Assembly (NCBI GenBank): GCA_018667915.1
Contig: JABIRI010000102.1
Location: 1-40,828, forward strand
Direction of reading: 5' to 3'
Source of the DNA: Opitutaceae bacterium
Lineage (GTDB): Bacteria; Verrucomicrobiota; Verrucomicrobiia; Opitutales; Opitutaceae
Length of the DNA stretch: 40,828 nucleotides
The notes under the pieces are model-generated. The model was given only the letters and a program-made list of their open reading frames with translations, did not search any database and was not told the origin of the DNA. The translations under genes and the position numbers were made by a program. Shown here in pieces: positions 23,923-33,456 of this stretch; the stretch's first letter is position 1; each line of letters opens with the position of its first letter.

Positions 23923-26415
23923 TCACTCGTCGCGCAACGCCACCAGGGGATCGATTCGAGCTGCTCGACGGGCGGGTAAATAACTCGCGAGCAGTGCCAC
24001 GACGATGAGCAGGATGGAGACGACAATATAGACGACGGGATCAGTCGGTTCGACGTCGAAGAGTAATGACGATATCGTGCGACTGAGCAGAAACGCACCT
24101 ATCAGTCCGATCACCACGCCAAGACTGGATTTCATCAAACCTTGTTTGAGCACGAGACCGAGCACCTGTTCCCGCGAAGCACCAATCGCACTGCGAATAC
24201 CTATCTCCCTCGTGCGCTGCGACACGTCGTAAGCCAGCACACCGTAGATCCCGAGCGCCGCCAGAAAAAGTGCCAGTCCGGCAAAAGATGCCAACAGCAG
24301 CATGACGGCCCGACGGTTATCGAAAGAGGAGCCCACCGCATCCGACAACGCGCCCGTATCAAACAACGGAATCGACGAATCGATCTCCCGCAGTTTCGCC
24401 CGCATCGCCGCCACGGCATCAGCGCTGGGCCGACCGGTGCGCATGAACAGAGTCATCCCGCCGGGCCTGCCGGCTTTGAAAAGTTGGTAGATGAAGGGAT
24501 TGCCGCTCTTCTCCTCCACCCCATTGTGCGGCACGTCCCGCACGACCCCAATGATGGTCGGCCAGTCCGCATCATCCTCCGGGCGAGGGCCAAACGTAAA
24601 ACGCCCCCCGATGGCCGAGCGTCCCGGGACGTATTTCTGCGCAAAACTTTGATCAACCACGAAGACGTTGGTATCCGGCATCATGTCGGCCTCCTCATAG
24701 AACCGACCTTCCAAAAGCTCGAGTCCGAGGGTTTTCAGATAGTCGGGAGTAACGACTACCCGAAACGCACCCGGCTGGGGAGCACCGGGCGGCAGCGTGT
24801 CTTCAAACAACGTGAATGCGTTGATTCCAAGTCCGCCTTGGAACGGCGTGGCAAAACCAAGCGAAACGGATTCCACTCCCGGGATTTCACGTAACGCTTG
24901 AGTCAACCGATCGCGAATTCCTGCGGCCGCTTCGTTGCTGGACCGATAGGCGGAAGGCAAGGCCACGCGCCCCATCACCACCCCGTCAACCCGCAAACCC
25001 GGATCGACTTTGAACGCCCGGGAAAAGCTGTGGATGAGCAGCCCGGCACCGGTCAACAATACGAGCGCCACCGCCACTTGTGTGACGACCAGTATACTGC
25101 TCAACATCCGCACCCCTCGGCCAGAAGACGCCCCGCGCGTCCCCCCTTGGATCGACGCGGCCAGATTGGTGCGCAGCACATGATAAACCGGGATCAGGCC
25201 GATTAACAGACCGACCAATAGCGACAAGCCGATGGCAAATCCCAGCACCCGCAAATCGAGCGTCGCGGGCAACGACTGCGGCAACATCTCAGCGACATAG
25301 TAGTTGGTCACGCGCAGCGCACTCTAGGCCAGCGCTAGGCCCAACAGGGCTCCCATCCCCGTGAGCAACATGCTCTCGACGATGAGTTGGCGAATGATCG
25401 ATCCACGGCCGGCGCCCAGCGCGGAACGGATGGCAAGCTCCGACCGACGCGCATTGGACCGCACTAGGAGAAGGTTGGCGACGTTGACGCAGCCGATGAG
25501 AAGCACGAACGCCACGCCCCCCTGCAACATCAGCAAAGTCGGCCGCACGGGGTTGACCCGTTGTTCCTGCACTCCGCCTACATTCATCGTCATCCCCGAG
25601 CGTTCCGCAAACTGCCTCAGTTGGGGTGAACTCGCGTCGACGTAGATCTTTTCCAGCGTCTTGGCCTCGGCGTCGGCTTGGCCGATACTCACCCCGGACT
25701 TCAACCGACCAAACAGGGATATTCCCACGCCATAGCGCCCCTGCGGGTTCGCCTGGTTTTCATTCCAGGAAATCGGTAAAATATATTTCACCCGCGCGTC
25801 GAACGCTTCGAACAGGTGTGGCGCCACCCCGATCACCACGAAGGTCTCGTCATCAATCCGAACCTCCCGTCCCAGCACTTCCGGATCTTCGCCAAAATCC
25901 GATTTCCAGAACGACTGCGTGAGCACGATCACCTTGTCGGCCCCCGGCACATTTTGCTCCTTGGTAAAGAAACTCCCGAGGATGGGCTGCACCCGCAGCA
26001 CGTTGAAAATTTCCGCCGTCGCCCGGGCTCCCGGCTGACGCACCACGGCTCCTTCATCCCCAAACAACGTGAAGGTAAATGACCACAGCGCCAGCGTCTC
26101 GTAGGAGGTGGCATTCGCCGGGTAGTCGAGATAGAACGGCACGTTGGCCGGCATGTGATCGAGTCCGGCCTTGACCGCCGATGTATAGAGTTCGACCACG
26201 CGCTCCGGTTCATTGAACGGCAATGGCTTCAACATCAGCGAATACACCGTCGAGAAGATGGCCGTCGTCGCGCCAATACAGAGCGCCAGAGTCAGCAGGG
26301 TGATGGCCGACATCCCCTTACTCCTGCCAATTAACCGGAAGGCATGACGAAAGTCAGTGCGCAGGCCGGAGATCACCGCCGTGATCGCAGATTCGCGAGA
26401 AGTAGGAGTAGTCAT
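23923..26415 (-). pseudogene. MacB/ADOP-type ABC permease interrupted by one in-frame amber codon
   Basis: The reading frame runs from the ATG at 26415 to the stop at 23923 (831 codons) with a single TAG at 25324-25326. The N-terminal half (363 residues) has the first transmembrane helix (ITLLTLALCIGATTAIF), a MacB periplasmic domain (VVELYTSAVKAG, QSFWKSDFGEDPEVLGREV) and the first FtsX block (GCVNVANLLLVRSNARRSELAIR). After the stop the frame continues without shift into the second half (DLRVLGFAIGLSLLVGLLIG, then a second MacB domain and TREIGIRSAIGASREQVLGL). This duplicated architecture is that of ADOP permeases of about 800 residues, which work without an adjacent dedicated ATPase gene. 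The codon likely replaced was Trp (family 'LGLALAWW'). Each half alone lacks half of the fold. Confidence 0.88.
25324..25326 (-). other. In-frame premature amber codon (TAG) in the permease
   Basis: The minus strand reads GGC CTA GCG CTG GCC TAG AGT GCG CTG. The frame on both sides is the same and encodes a continuous permease, so a single base change (TGG to TAG is the simplest) explains the interruption. TAG is used as a normal stop elsewhere in the window (for example at 2587-2589 and 33416-33418), so recoding is not suggested. Confidence 0.85.
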
Positions 26416-26541
26416 AATCGGGGCGCCGACAACTCAATCAGAACTACGCTCTCAACACAGTTAAAAACCAACCCGGAAAAACACCCAACATGGTCACCCC
26501 ATTCTTGATATCCTGAGTTCCAGATATCGCTGTTCCCACGC

Positions 26542-26576
26542 CTCTTTCTCTTTACTCATTATCTTTCTCTTTATCC
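26542..26576. repeat. Pyrimidine-rich repeat arm (no partner)
   Basis: A C/T-rich run with ACTCATTATC in its middle and ending CTCTTTATCC resembles the left arm at 19537-19563. It lies in the 281-bp divergent spacer between the permease and the ParB-like gene; no matching purine arm is present. The rest of the spacer shows no clear promoter. Confidence 0.55.
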
Positions 26577-26696
26577 CCATCCCGAGAACGGCTGCCCCTC
26601 AGTCTGTTCCCGCTTCAACCGCCCACCTTCTCCATTCCGGATTTCCCTTGCTGGCTGATTACCCAGATCCCACAAACGCCGCCCCTTTCTTCACTC

Positions 26697-27587
26697 ATGA
26701 CGCCTTCCACCCAACGCCAAACCATTTCCCTCACGCTCATCGATATTTACGGCGGCACGCAGACCCGCGTGGCCACCAATGACGACGCTATCGAGAGCTA
26801 CGCCGAAGAGATGGAGCTCGGCGCGGAGTTTCCTCCCATCACCCTTTTTTACGACGGCACCAAGTATTGGTTGGCCGATGGATTTCACCGCCTACTCGCG
26901 GTCAAGCGCAACGGTGGTGACTCCATCGAAGCCGATGTCCAACCCGGCAGCCGCAGCGATGCCCTCAAACATGCGCTCGGAGCCAACGCGACCAACGGCC
27001 TCTACCGCACCAACGCCGACAAACGGAACGTCGCCGACATCGCATTACGCGAATGGCCCGACCTCTCCAACGCCTACCTTGCCGATGTCTGCAAAGTTTC
27101 CGGCGAACTCGTGCGCAAAATCCGCACGGAACTCGTCGAGAGCGGCCAGCTCGCCAAAACCGAGCGCGTCACCGGTCGCGATGGCAAGGACTACCCCGTC
27201 GGCGTCGATCGCAAGGCGCGCGGCAAATCCGAAAACTCATCCAGCGACGATAAACCCGGCGTGCGCGACGAAGATCTCGGCGGCGGATCCGGCCAAGGCG
27301 CCGGCGGATTCTCTAAAGGCAAAGCAGATCCTGGAGCCACCGGAGGCTCGACCAACGAACTCGAAATCGAGGCCCGTTCGATGATCCGCAAAGGCGAGAT
27401 GAACCCGTTTGAATTGCCCAAACTCATGAGTGCCACCGCGCATGATTACGCCGCCACCGTCATGACCCTCCTCGACGGCATGAAGCCCGAAATCAAAGAC
27501 CGCACCGACGGCCTCATGCGTCTCCGCCGCTGGATCGACAAAGCCCTCGCCGGTGAAACCACGCCGGGCTCAACCGAAGACATTTAG
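26697..27587 (+). CDS. Orphan ParB-like (ParB/Srx N-terminal domain) protein
   Basis: 296 residues, no signal peptide, cytoplasmic. Residues 8-80 form a ParB/sulfiredoxin-type N-terminal domain, with the hallmark LADGFHRLLAVKRNG (DGFHR at 61-65) in the position of the nucleotide-binding GERR-like loop of ParB. Residues about 105-150 look like a helix-turn-helix (NVADIALREWPDLSNAYLADVCKVSGELVRKIRTEL, shown here only by its ends). Residues about 170-220 are a Gly/Ser/Asp-rich disordered linker, and the C-terminus is helical. No parA, parS cluster or plasmid gene is nearby, so a chromosome-segregation role is not supported; similar single-copy proteins occur as regulators and in mobile elements. 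A native 5' neighbour is absent: the gene diverges from the permease. Confidence 0.82.
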   Translation: MTPSTQRQTISLTLIDIYGGTQTRVATNDDAIESYAEEMELGAEFPPITLFYDGTKYWLADGFHRLLAVKRNGGDSIEADVQPGSRSDALKHALGANATNGLYRTNADKRNVADIALREWPDLSNAYLADVCKVSGELVRKIRTELVESGQLAKTERVTGRDGKDYPVGVDRKARGKSENSSSDDKPGVRDEDLGGGSGQGAGGFSKGKADPGATGGSTNELEIEARSMIRKGEMNPFELPKLMSATAHDYAATVMTLLDGMKPEIKDRTDGLMRLRRWIDKALAGETTPGSTEDI

Positions 27588-27906
27588 TCGCTCGAAGCCT
27601 CTACCGACTGCGGTCGCTCCCGGTCTCAGCCACCGCTCTTTCGTTTCGCGTGAGGAAGGAGCCCATACTTGACGTTGACCTGCAGCCTTCGTTGGTTCGT
27701 GTGATCGGAGTAACCCTCGCGGAGATGCTCCGACAAAGACTCTCCGCGGTTTCGACACTCACCCCAGGGATCCCACGGCCGCAGCCAACGTTCGTGTTAC
27801 AAACATTGGCGGCAAGTGCGACTTGCCCTTTTATTGGAGCCTTTGGAATTTCCTCGCAGGGATTCCATCACAGGACCTCGCCCCCATCCTGCACTCTACT
27901 TCGATC
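27588..27906. other. Intergenic spacer with a possible terminator
   Basis: This 319-bp stretch holds no supported gene; open frames crossing it have no family resemblance. The only notable structure is the hairpin at 27811-27827, annotated separately, about 220 bp past the ParB-like gene. Confidence 0.4.
27811..27832 (+). terminator. Possible intrinsic terminator after the ParB-like gene
   Basis: A perfect 7-bp stem GGCAAGT-GCG-ACTTGCC is followed by CTTTT and then ATT. The stem is short and the T-run is brief, and it lies well downstream of the stop codon, so the call is tentative. Confidence 0.35.
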
Positions 27907-28332
27907 ATGTCTTTCGTATCCAAATCTCTGTTACCTGCTACAATGACCACCCTTGTCGTGGTCTCGTGCCTCCTGATCACTGCTTGCTCCAAAAACAACA
28001 ATGGGGTTGTCGAAAAAAAGCCCGAAGCGATTGATTTCACCGCGATGGGGCCGGCAACGTTGTCTATTGTCGGGTTACCCGAGGGTGCCGAAGTGGTGAC
28101 ATTATCTTGGTTTCCGGGAAGGGATGACGACGATCCTCAAGGGGAAATTTACGAGTATTCGGATGGCATGACCCTGCCGGCTGGTAAACTCCTCTTCCTG
28201 ATCGAGTGCAACGGATACGAAGCTCTGCTGGCGAGTAGAATTCCCGTGATGGGGCACACGGTGCTTGAAGCCCAGATGTGCAAGTTGGATTCCGGATGCC
28301 ACGGTTCTCTGAAGGTAAAAGAACAGACCTAG
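27907..28332 (+). CDS. Small predicted lipoprotein of unknown function
   Basis: 141 residues from the ATG at 27907; the open frame extends 28 codons upstream, but only this start puts the signal at the N-terminus. The signal LVVVSCLLITAC ends in a lipobox (ITAC, Cys27), so the protein should be lipid-anchored to the inner or outer membrane. The residues after the Cys (SKNNNG) fit a flexible tether. The mature part includes ATLSIVGLPEGAEVVTLSWFP and a compact beta-rich region resembling a small Ig- or PEGA-like fold, with two later cysteines (MCKLDSGCHG). No named family was recognised. The next gene begins 110 bp on. Confidence 0.7.
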   Translation: MSFVSKSLLPATMTTLVVVSCLLITACSKNNNGVVEKKPEAIDFTAMGPATLSIVGLPEGAEVVTLSWFPGRDDDDPQGEIYEYSDGMTLPAGKLLFLIECNGYEALLASRIPVMGHTVLEAQMCKLDSGCHGSLKVKEQT

Positions 28333-28442
28333 GAATCCACCATGACCCGGCGCTTTCAAATAATTCCGGGGAATCGAGCCGCTTACACCGCTCCTCATCG
28401 AGTTTGGTGGACGCATTGCGCGGCGAGCGTCGTAATGCAGTT

Positions 28443-29264
28443 ATGGACGTGACGCAGCATAATCGAGGGGCATGGAATCGGCATGCGAAAAGTGGGAGTT
28501 GCTGGTCGATCCCGGTAGCGCCAGATGAGATCGCCCGCGCTCGTGAGGGCGACTGGAAGGTGATCCTCACCCCCAACAAAGCGGTGCCGATGGATTGGTT
28601 TGACGACATCGCGGGCAAGGAGGTTCTGGGACTGGCATCGGGCGGAGGCCAGCAGGTGCCGTTGATGGCGGCGGCGGGAGCCCAAGTCACCAGTTTTGAT
28701 AATTCCGATGAGCAACTCGCCCGCGACAAACTCGTGGCCGATCGCGAGGGATTGGACGTGCGGATCGAGCAGGGCGATATGGCAGACCTGTCGGTTTTTG
28801 CAGACGCCAGTTTCGATCTAATCTTTCATCCCGTGGCCAATGTTTTTGTGCCCAATCTCATCCCCGTGTGGCAGGAGTGTGCGCGGGTTTTGAAACCGGG
28901 CGGGCGTTTACTGGCGGGCTATATGAATCCCGCGTTTTTCTGGTTTGATCACGAGGAGTGCGAAAAGACGGGAGATTGGATTGTTAAATATCCCCTGCCC
29001 TTTTCCGAGCTGACAAGTCTGCCGCCGGAGCGCGTGGCCAAGCTCGTCGAGGCGAATGAAATTTTAGAGTTCGGCCACAGCCTAGACGATCAGATCGGAG
29101 GGCAACTGAGAGCCGGCATGGTGGTCACGGATCTTTACGAAGATAACTGGTCCGATGAAGCGACCCCGCTCAATAAATACGGACCGATGTATATCGCGAC
29201 GCTAGCCCGGAAGAAACCGTTTACCGCAGAATATACATCAGTAGGGAATCTCCCGGGGTTATAA
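28443..29264 (+). CDS. Class I SAM-dependent methyltransferase
   Basis: 273 residues from the ATG at 28443. The open frame continues upstream to 28278 into the lipoprotein gene, but that part is not conserved in type. Motif I is VLGLASGGGQQVPLMAAAG (residues 61-79), the S-adenosylmethionine loop, followed by the acidic VTSFDNSDEQL with Asp86 binding the ribose. Motif II-III text is GDMADLSVFADASFDLIFHP and RVLKPGGRLLAGYMNPAFFW. The family is of the ubiE/small-molecule type with a C-terminal YGPMYIATLARK end. The substrate is unknown. No signal peptide is present, so it is cytoplasmic. It could be co-transcribed with the lipoprotein and the sulfatase that follows 73 bp on. Confidence 0.88.
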   Translation: MDVTQHNRGAWNRHAKSGSCWSIPVAPDEIARAREGDWKVILTPNKAVPMDWFDDIAGKEVLGLASGGGQQVPLMAAAGAQVTSFDNSDEQLARDKLVADREGLDVRIEQGDMADLSVFADASFDLIFHPVANVFVPNLIPVWQECARVLKPGGRLLAGYMNPAFFWFDHEECEKTGDWIVKYPLPFSELTSLPPERVAKLVEANEILEFGHSLDDQIGGQLRAGMVVTDLYEDNWSDEATPLNKYGPMYIATLARKKPFTAEYTSVGNLPGL

Positions 29265-29337
29265 TTTAAAGAGGATTGGCGTTTAACCGGGCAGGAAAGC
29301 AGGTTTGGGTTCAGATAACTCTACTCCCTCCTCCCCT

Positions 29338-30795
29338 ATGTTTCGCTTTCTTACCTCCCTTCCCTCGCGGATGGCCCCGACGTTGCCGGCCGCCCTCGTT
29401 CTCCTCTGCTTGCCATTGGTCGCGTTCGCCAAATCCGACAATGCCGATCGCCCAAACTTTGTGGTCATTTTCTGCGACGACCTGGGCTATGGCGATCTGC
29501 GTTCGTTTGGTAATCCGACGATTAAGACGCCACATCTGGATCGCATGGCGGAAGAGGGACAAAAATGGACCCAGTTTTACTCGGCCGATCCGGTCTGCAC
29601 CCCGAGCCGGGCGGGGTTACTTACCGGCCGCTATCCTATCCGCAATGGCATGACCTCAGCCAAACGCGGCGTATTTTTTCCAGACTCGGCGCTAGGACTG
29701 CCCGGCGAAGAGATCACCATCGCAGAGGTATTGAAACAACGCGATTACGCCACCGCCGCGGTCGGTAAATGGCATCTCGGTCACCACCCCCAATTCCTCC
29801 CCACCGCCCAGGGATTTGATTCCTACTACGGCATCCCTTACTCCAACGATATGGCGCGGATTAAGGGTGCCCCCAACTACCGTCTGGGAACGGATGACCC
29901 CGACTACTATGCCGACACGAACGACTTCGATGTGCCGCTCATGGAAAACGAACGCATCATCGAGCAACCGGCCGATCAAAATACGATCACCAAACGCTAC
30001 ACCGAACGCGCGGTGGAGTTCATCGAAGCCAATCAAAATAACCCGTTCTTTCTCTACCTCGCCCACTCGATGCCGCACATTCCGTTGTTCGTCTCCACGG
30101 ACTTTCGCGGCAAAAGCCAGCGCGGGCTCTACGGTGATGTGATCGAGGAAATTGATTGGAGTGTCGGGCAGGTCCTCGACACGTTGCGCCGGCTCGATCT
30201 CACAAAAAATACCATTGTGGTCTTCAGCTCCGACAACGGTCCTTGGCTCGCCTTCAAAACCCATGGCGGCTCGTCCGGCCCTCTCCGTGCGGGTAAGGGC
30301 ACCACCTTCGAAGGTGGCCAACGCGTGCCCACCATTTTCTGGGGTCCCGGTCGTCTACCCGCCGGCGTTGTCGATGGATTGGGCTCCACGATCGACCTGT
30401 TGGAAACTTTCGCCAGCCTGTCCGGAACGTCCGCTCCCACCGACCGCAAAATGGATGGCCATGACCTCTCACCTGCCCTTCTCGGAAAAGGCACCAGCCC
30501 GCGCAACGAATTCTTCTACTGGACCAAGGGCGAACTCCACGCCGTGAGGTCAGGACCATGGAAACTCCACGTCGTGCAACGCGAACCCGTCAACTACGGA
30601 CGTGAAGCGCCCATGGATCACCCTGAACTCTATCACTTGGAGAAAGACATTTCCGAAGCCCACGAGGTCTCCGCCACCCACCCGGAAATCGTCGCCGACC
30701 TGACCCGCCGACTCGAAGCACACCGCACCGACACCGCTGACTCTCTCCCTGAACAACTCGGCGCCCGCACCCCCAATTTCAAATACCGGCGATAG
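29338..30795 (+). CDS. Arylsulfatase A-type S1 sulfatase, exported
   Basis: 485 residues from the ATG at 29338, where a signal peptide begins (TLPAALVLLCLPLVAFA). Core motifs: NFVVIFCDDLGYGDL with the first metal ligands (Asp47, Asp48), formylglycine site CTPSR with Cys87, second signature AAVGKWHLGHHPQFLPTAQGFD, and IVVFSSDNGPWL with the late Asp-Asn metal ligands. SSGPLRAGKGTTFEGGQRVP is the characteristic arylsulfatase block before the C-terminal subdomain. The Asp-Asn pair (DNG) separates it from the Asp-His type at 21106-22527. The preceding TTG at 29305 is in frame but precedes the signal and was not used. It ends 66 bp before a converging SGNH gene. Confidence 0.93.
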   Translation: MFRFLTSLPSRMAPTLPAALVLLCLPLVAFAKSDNADRPNFVVIFCDDLGYGDLRSFGNPTIKTPHLDRMAEEGQKWTQFYSADPVCTPSRAGLLTGRYPIRNGMTSAKRGVFFPDSALGLPGEEITIAEVLKQRDYATAAVGKWHLGHHPQFLPTAQGFDSYYGIPYSNDMARIKGAPNYRLGTDDPDYYADTNDFDVPLMENERIIEQPADQNTITKRYTERAVEFIEANQNNPFFLYLAHSMPHIPLFVSTDFRGKSQRGLYGDVIEEIDWSVGQVLDTLRRLDLTKNTIVVFSSDNGPWLAFKTHGGSSGPLRAGKGTTFEGGQRVPTIFWGPGRLPAGVVDGLGSTIDLLETFASLSGTSAPTDRKMDGHDLSPALLGKGTSPRNEFFYWTKGELHAVRSGPWKLHVVQREPVNYGREAPMDHPELYHLEKDISEAHEVSATHPEIVADLTRRLEAHRTDTADSLPEQLGARTPNFKYRR

Positions 30796-30804
30796 GAAAT
30801 ACGA

Positions 30805-30861
30805 GGGGCATGCAGTGCCCCGTTCCAAGGAGCCCAAGCCTTGGGGCGATTCAACGGGGCA
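30805..30861. terminator. Structured convergent junction, probable two-way terminator
   Basis: Nested inverted repeats occupy the gap between the sulfatase and SGNH genes: GGGGCA-TGCAG-TGCCCC (30805-30821), CCAAGG...CCTTGG (30825-30844) and, enclosing the latter, TGCCCCGTT with AACGGGGCA (30816-30824 and 30853-30861). The alternatives cannot all form at once. No U-tract is present. Confidence 0.45.
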
Positions 30862-31824
30862 TCAATAAATCAGCGCTCGCGCTTCGGCATCCAACTTAGC
30901 GGCCTTCGCTTCAGCCTGCGGCAGAGGGATTCCTGCGGCCACGCCCGGACGTTGGTGGCCAACTTGAGTCAACCAAGCGTCACGCAACATGCGTTGTTTT
31001 TGTTGCACAATTTCTAAGACAGCTTCTCCACGCACGTGCTCGAGCGCGTCGGTGAGTTCCCAGTTCCGCAGCACCGGCCCCGCCATCACCAAATGTCCGG
31101 CGGAATTGGGGTGCACCCCGTCTCGGGCAAAGGTGAAACCCGGATCGGTTTCGCGTTCACTGGCGAGGGCTTGGTTCATCTCGTTATGGAGATCCCATAC
31201 CGTCCAACCGTGTTGCTCGGACTGATCCACCAACCAGTCGGCATACGCGCCCAGCACATCGTTGTAACCGCCGAAGAATTTCGCCGGTTTACCGTCCCTT
31301 GAATTCACGCGGTCAGGAATAGGCAGGGGATCAAACACCGGCGACGTGAGATGAATGATGCGTGCACCGCTCGCCATTACCTTGGCCCGGAGCCGAATGA
31401 TTCCTTTGCGATAGGCCGCAATTCGATCCTCCGCCAGGGGTAGATAAATGCCATCATTCATTCCGTAACAGGCAATGACCAGATCGGGCTGGTGCTGGGT
31501 CAGGATTCGATCCAACCGCTCATTAAGATCAGGCCGTGGAAAACGACCTCCCGCATGACCTTCCTCTGAAAGTCCCGAGACGGTTTCGCTGCCCAACCCC
31601 ATATTGACGATACTGTAGTTCCTATCCGGATACTGTGTAATCAAAGCCGCTTCGACGATAGACACATAGGTTCCTTGGTAGGTGATACTGTCACCCAGAA
31701 ATAGAATTCTCTTTTCCGGTGGCGGCTTGGCCTCAGCTAATGATACCAACAATCCGAGGATACTCAGCACAGCTCCCAGTCGGCAATACCGCTGCACTGT
31801 TCGACAAAATTTCGGGACCGACAT
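30862..31824 (-). CDS. SGNH/GDSL hydrolase, exported
   Basis: 320 residues from the ATG at 31824; an ATG at 31854 would add ten residues and cannot be excluded. The signal is LGAVLSILGLLVSLAEA. The nucleophile block is RILFLGDSITYQGTYVS (Ser46 in GDSIT). Block II is YSIVNMGLGSETVSGL with the oxyanion Gly, block III is LVIACYGMNDGIYLP (Asn in the GMND motif), and block V is FARDGVHPNSAGHLVMAG, giving the catalytic Asp and His. All four SGNH blocks are therefore present. A helical C-terminus follows. The likely role is removal of ester groups from extracellular glycans, matching the sulfatase next to it. It is transcribed divergently from the GH109-like gene. Confidence 0.9.
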   Translation of the reverse strand: MSVPKFCRTVQRYCRLGAVLSILGLLVSLAEAKPPPEKRILFLGDSITYQGTYVSIVEAALITQYPDRNYSIVNMGLGSETVSGLSEEGHAGGRFPRPDLNERLDRILTQHQPDLVIACYGMNDGIYLPLAEDRIAAYRKGIIRLRAKVMASGARIIHLTSPVFDPLPIPDRVNSRDGKPAKFFGGYNDVLGAYADWLVDQSEQHGWTVWDLHNEMNQALASERETDPGFTFARDGVHPNSAGHLVMAGPVLRNWELTDALEHVRGEAVLEIVQQKQRMLRDAWLTQVGHQRPGVAAGIPLPQAEAKAAKLDAEARALIY

Positions 31825-32014
31825 CACGCCAGCATCACCCCTCTCACAACGCATCGCAATTTCCGATCTCCCTAATCGCCTAAATCCAAAATTTCATCAC
31901 AAGAATTGCCATGGAGCCACCTCGCCACCTATATTCCTCCCTTCGATTCTCTAGGCCCCATTGAGCGAGTGGCCTCTTCCCCTCCCAAATCCTGGTTTAC
32001 ACCAAGTTACCCCA

Positions 32015-33418
32015 ATGAATATCCCGACTGACGTCTCTCGTCGCAATTTCCTCAAAAACTCCACCGGACTCGCCGCAGGGTTGATGGCCGCCTCGTCCAC
32101 CATGACTTCCGCCGCGCCGGCGCGTCCGGCCAAGGCCCAATACATGGGTGACTTCGCCGCACCGAAACTCGATACGGTACGCGTCGCGATGATCGGTGTA
32201 GGTGCTCGCGGCAGCGGGCACACCAAACGACTCGCCAACATCGAAGGCACCGAAATCGTCGCCATCTGTGACCTCTACGAGGACTACGTCATGCGCGCAA
32301 AAGGCTTCTGCGACGAAGCCGGCAAAGGCGAACGCCACACCGACATCAAACTCTACCACGGCAAAGAGAACCACTGGAAGAAGATGCTCCGTGAGGTGCG
32401 GCCTGACATGGTGTTGATCGCAACCCCCTGGGAAGATCATGCTCCGATGGCCATCGAGTCGATGAAGCAAGGCGCTCATGCATTCGTCGAAGTGCCCCTC
32501 GCGCTCACCAACCAGGAGCTGTGGGACATCGTCGATACTTCGGAAAAAACCGGCAAACACTGCATGATGATGGAGAACGTGAACTACGGTCGCGTCGAAC
32601 TGCTGTATCTCAATCTCTGCCGCAAAGGTATCATCGGTGATCTGTTGCACGGTGAAGCCGCCTACATCCACGAACTACGTTTTCAAATGAACGAAGTCGA
32701 ACGCGGCACGGGATCCTGGCGCACCTATCACTACGCCAACCGCAATGGTAATCTCTACCCGACCCATGGTCTCGGTCCCGTGGCGCAATACATGAATCTG
32801 GGCCGCGGCGACGATAACTTCGGAACCTTGGTTTCCTACTCATCCCCCGCCGCCGGTCGGGCCCTCTACGGTGAGAAAAACTATTCCGCCGACCACCAGT
32901 GGAATCAGTTGGCTTATCAGGGCGGTGACATGAACACGTCGATCATCAAGACGACCATGGGCCGCACCGTCATGGTGCAATGGGACGAAACCAGTCCCCG
33001 ACCCTACACCCGGCTCAATCTCATCCAAGGCACCAAGGGTGCTCTCGCCAGTTACCCAACCCGCGTCGCGCTCGAGGGCGGCGTTCCGGGCGCCACCAAG
33101 GACCATCACAAATGGGCTGAAGGTGAAGCGTTGGAGGCGTTTATGGCTGAACACGACCACCCGCTCTACAAACGCATGGGCGAGCTTGCCACCCGCATGG
33201 GCGGCCATGGCGGCATGGATTTCCTCATGGAATATCGTATGATCGACTGTCTGCGAAAAGGTGAACCACTCGACCAAAACGTCTACGAAGGCGCGTTCTG
33301 GAGTGCCGTCAGTCAACTCAGTGAAGACTCCGTCGCCCAAGGCGGCGCTCCGCAACGCTTCCCCGACTTCACCCGTGGCAACTGGAAGTCCACGAACCCT
33401 CTCGGCATCGTAGCCTAG
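32015..33418 (+). CDS. Gfo/Idh/MocA-family protein of GH109 type (alpha-N-acetylgalactosaminidase-like), Tat-exported
   Basis: 467 residues from the ATG at 32015. A twin-arginine signal (SRRNFLKNSTGLAAGLMA) indicates folding with its nucleotide before export. The Rossmann NAD-binding motif is VRVAMIGVGARGSGHT (GVGARG at 61-66). The body matches GH109 enzymes closely: LIATPWEDHAPMAIES, HCMMMENVNYGRVELL, GEAAYIHELR, NLYPTHGLGPVAQYMN with the family's Tyr-Pro-Thr-His-Gly block, RGDDNFGTLVSYSSPAAG, DMNTSIIKTTMGRTVMVQ and SPRPYTRLNLIQGTKG. GH109 enzymes remove terminal N-acetylgalactosamine through an NAD-dependent redox-assisted elimination mechanism. Substrate is inferred from family resemblance. 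It sits between two sulfatase genes, in keeping with degradation of a sulfated amino-sugar glycan. Confidence 0.9.
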   Translation: MNIPTDVSRRNFLKNSTGLAAGLMAASSTMTSAAPARPAKAQYMGDFAAPKLDTVRVAMIGVGARGSGHTKRLANIEGTEIVAICDLYEDYVMRAKGFCDEAGKGERHTDIKLYHGKENHWKKMLREVRPDMVLIATPWEDHAPMAIESMKQGAHAFVEVPLALTNQELWDIVDTSEKTGKHCMMMENVNYGRVELLYLNLCRKGIIGDLLHGEAAYIHELRFQMNEVERGTGSWRTYHYANRNGNLYPTHGLGPVAQYMNLGRGDDNFGTLVSYSSPAAGRALYGEKNYSADHQWNQLAYQGGDMNTSIIKTTMGRTVMVQWDETSPRPYTRLNLIQGTKGALASYPTRVALEGGVPGATKDHHKWAEGEALEAFMAEHDHPLYKRMGELATRMGGHGGMDFLMEYRMIDCLRKGEPLDQNVYEGAFWSAVSQLSEDSVAQGGAPQRFPDFTRGNWKSTNPLGIVA

Positions 33419-33456
33419 GGCGTCTGTCGGTTCACGCGAAGCAATATGTCGGGCAT

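Noticed and set aside
25311-25326. Two separate permease genes
   Set aside because: The two frames are in register with only four codons between the first stop and the next possible start, and join into one standard ADOP architecture; a single nonsense codon is simpler.
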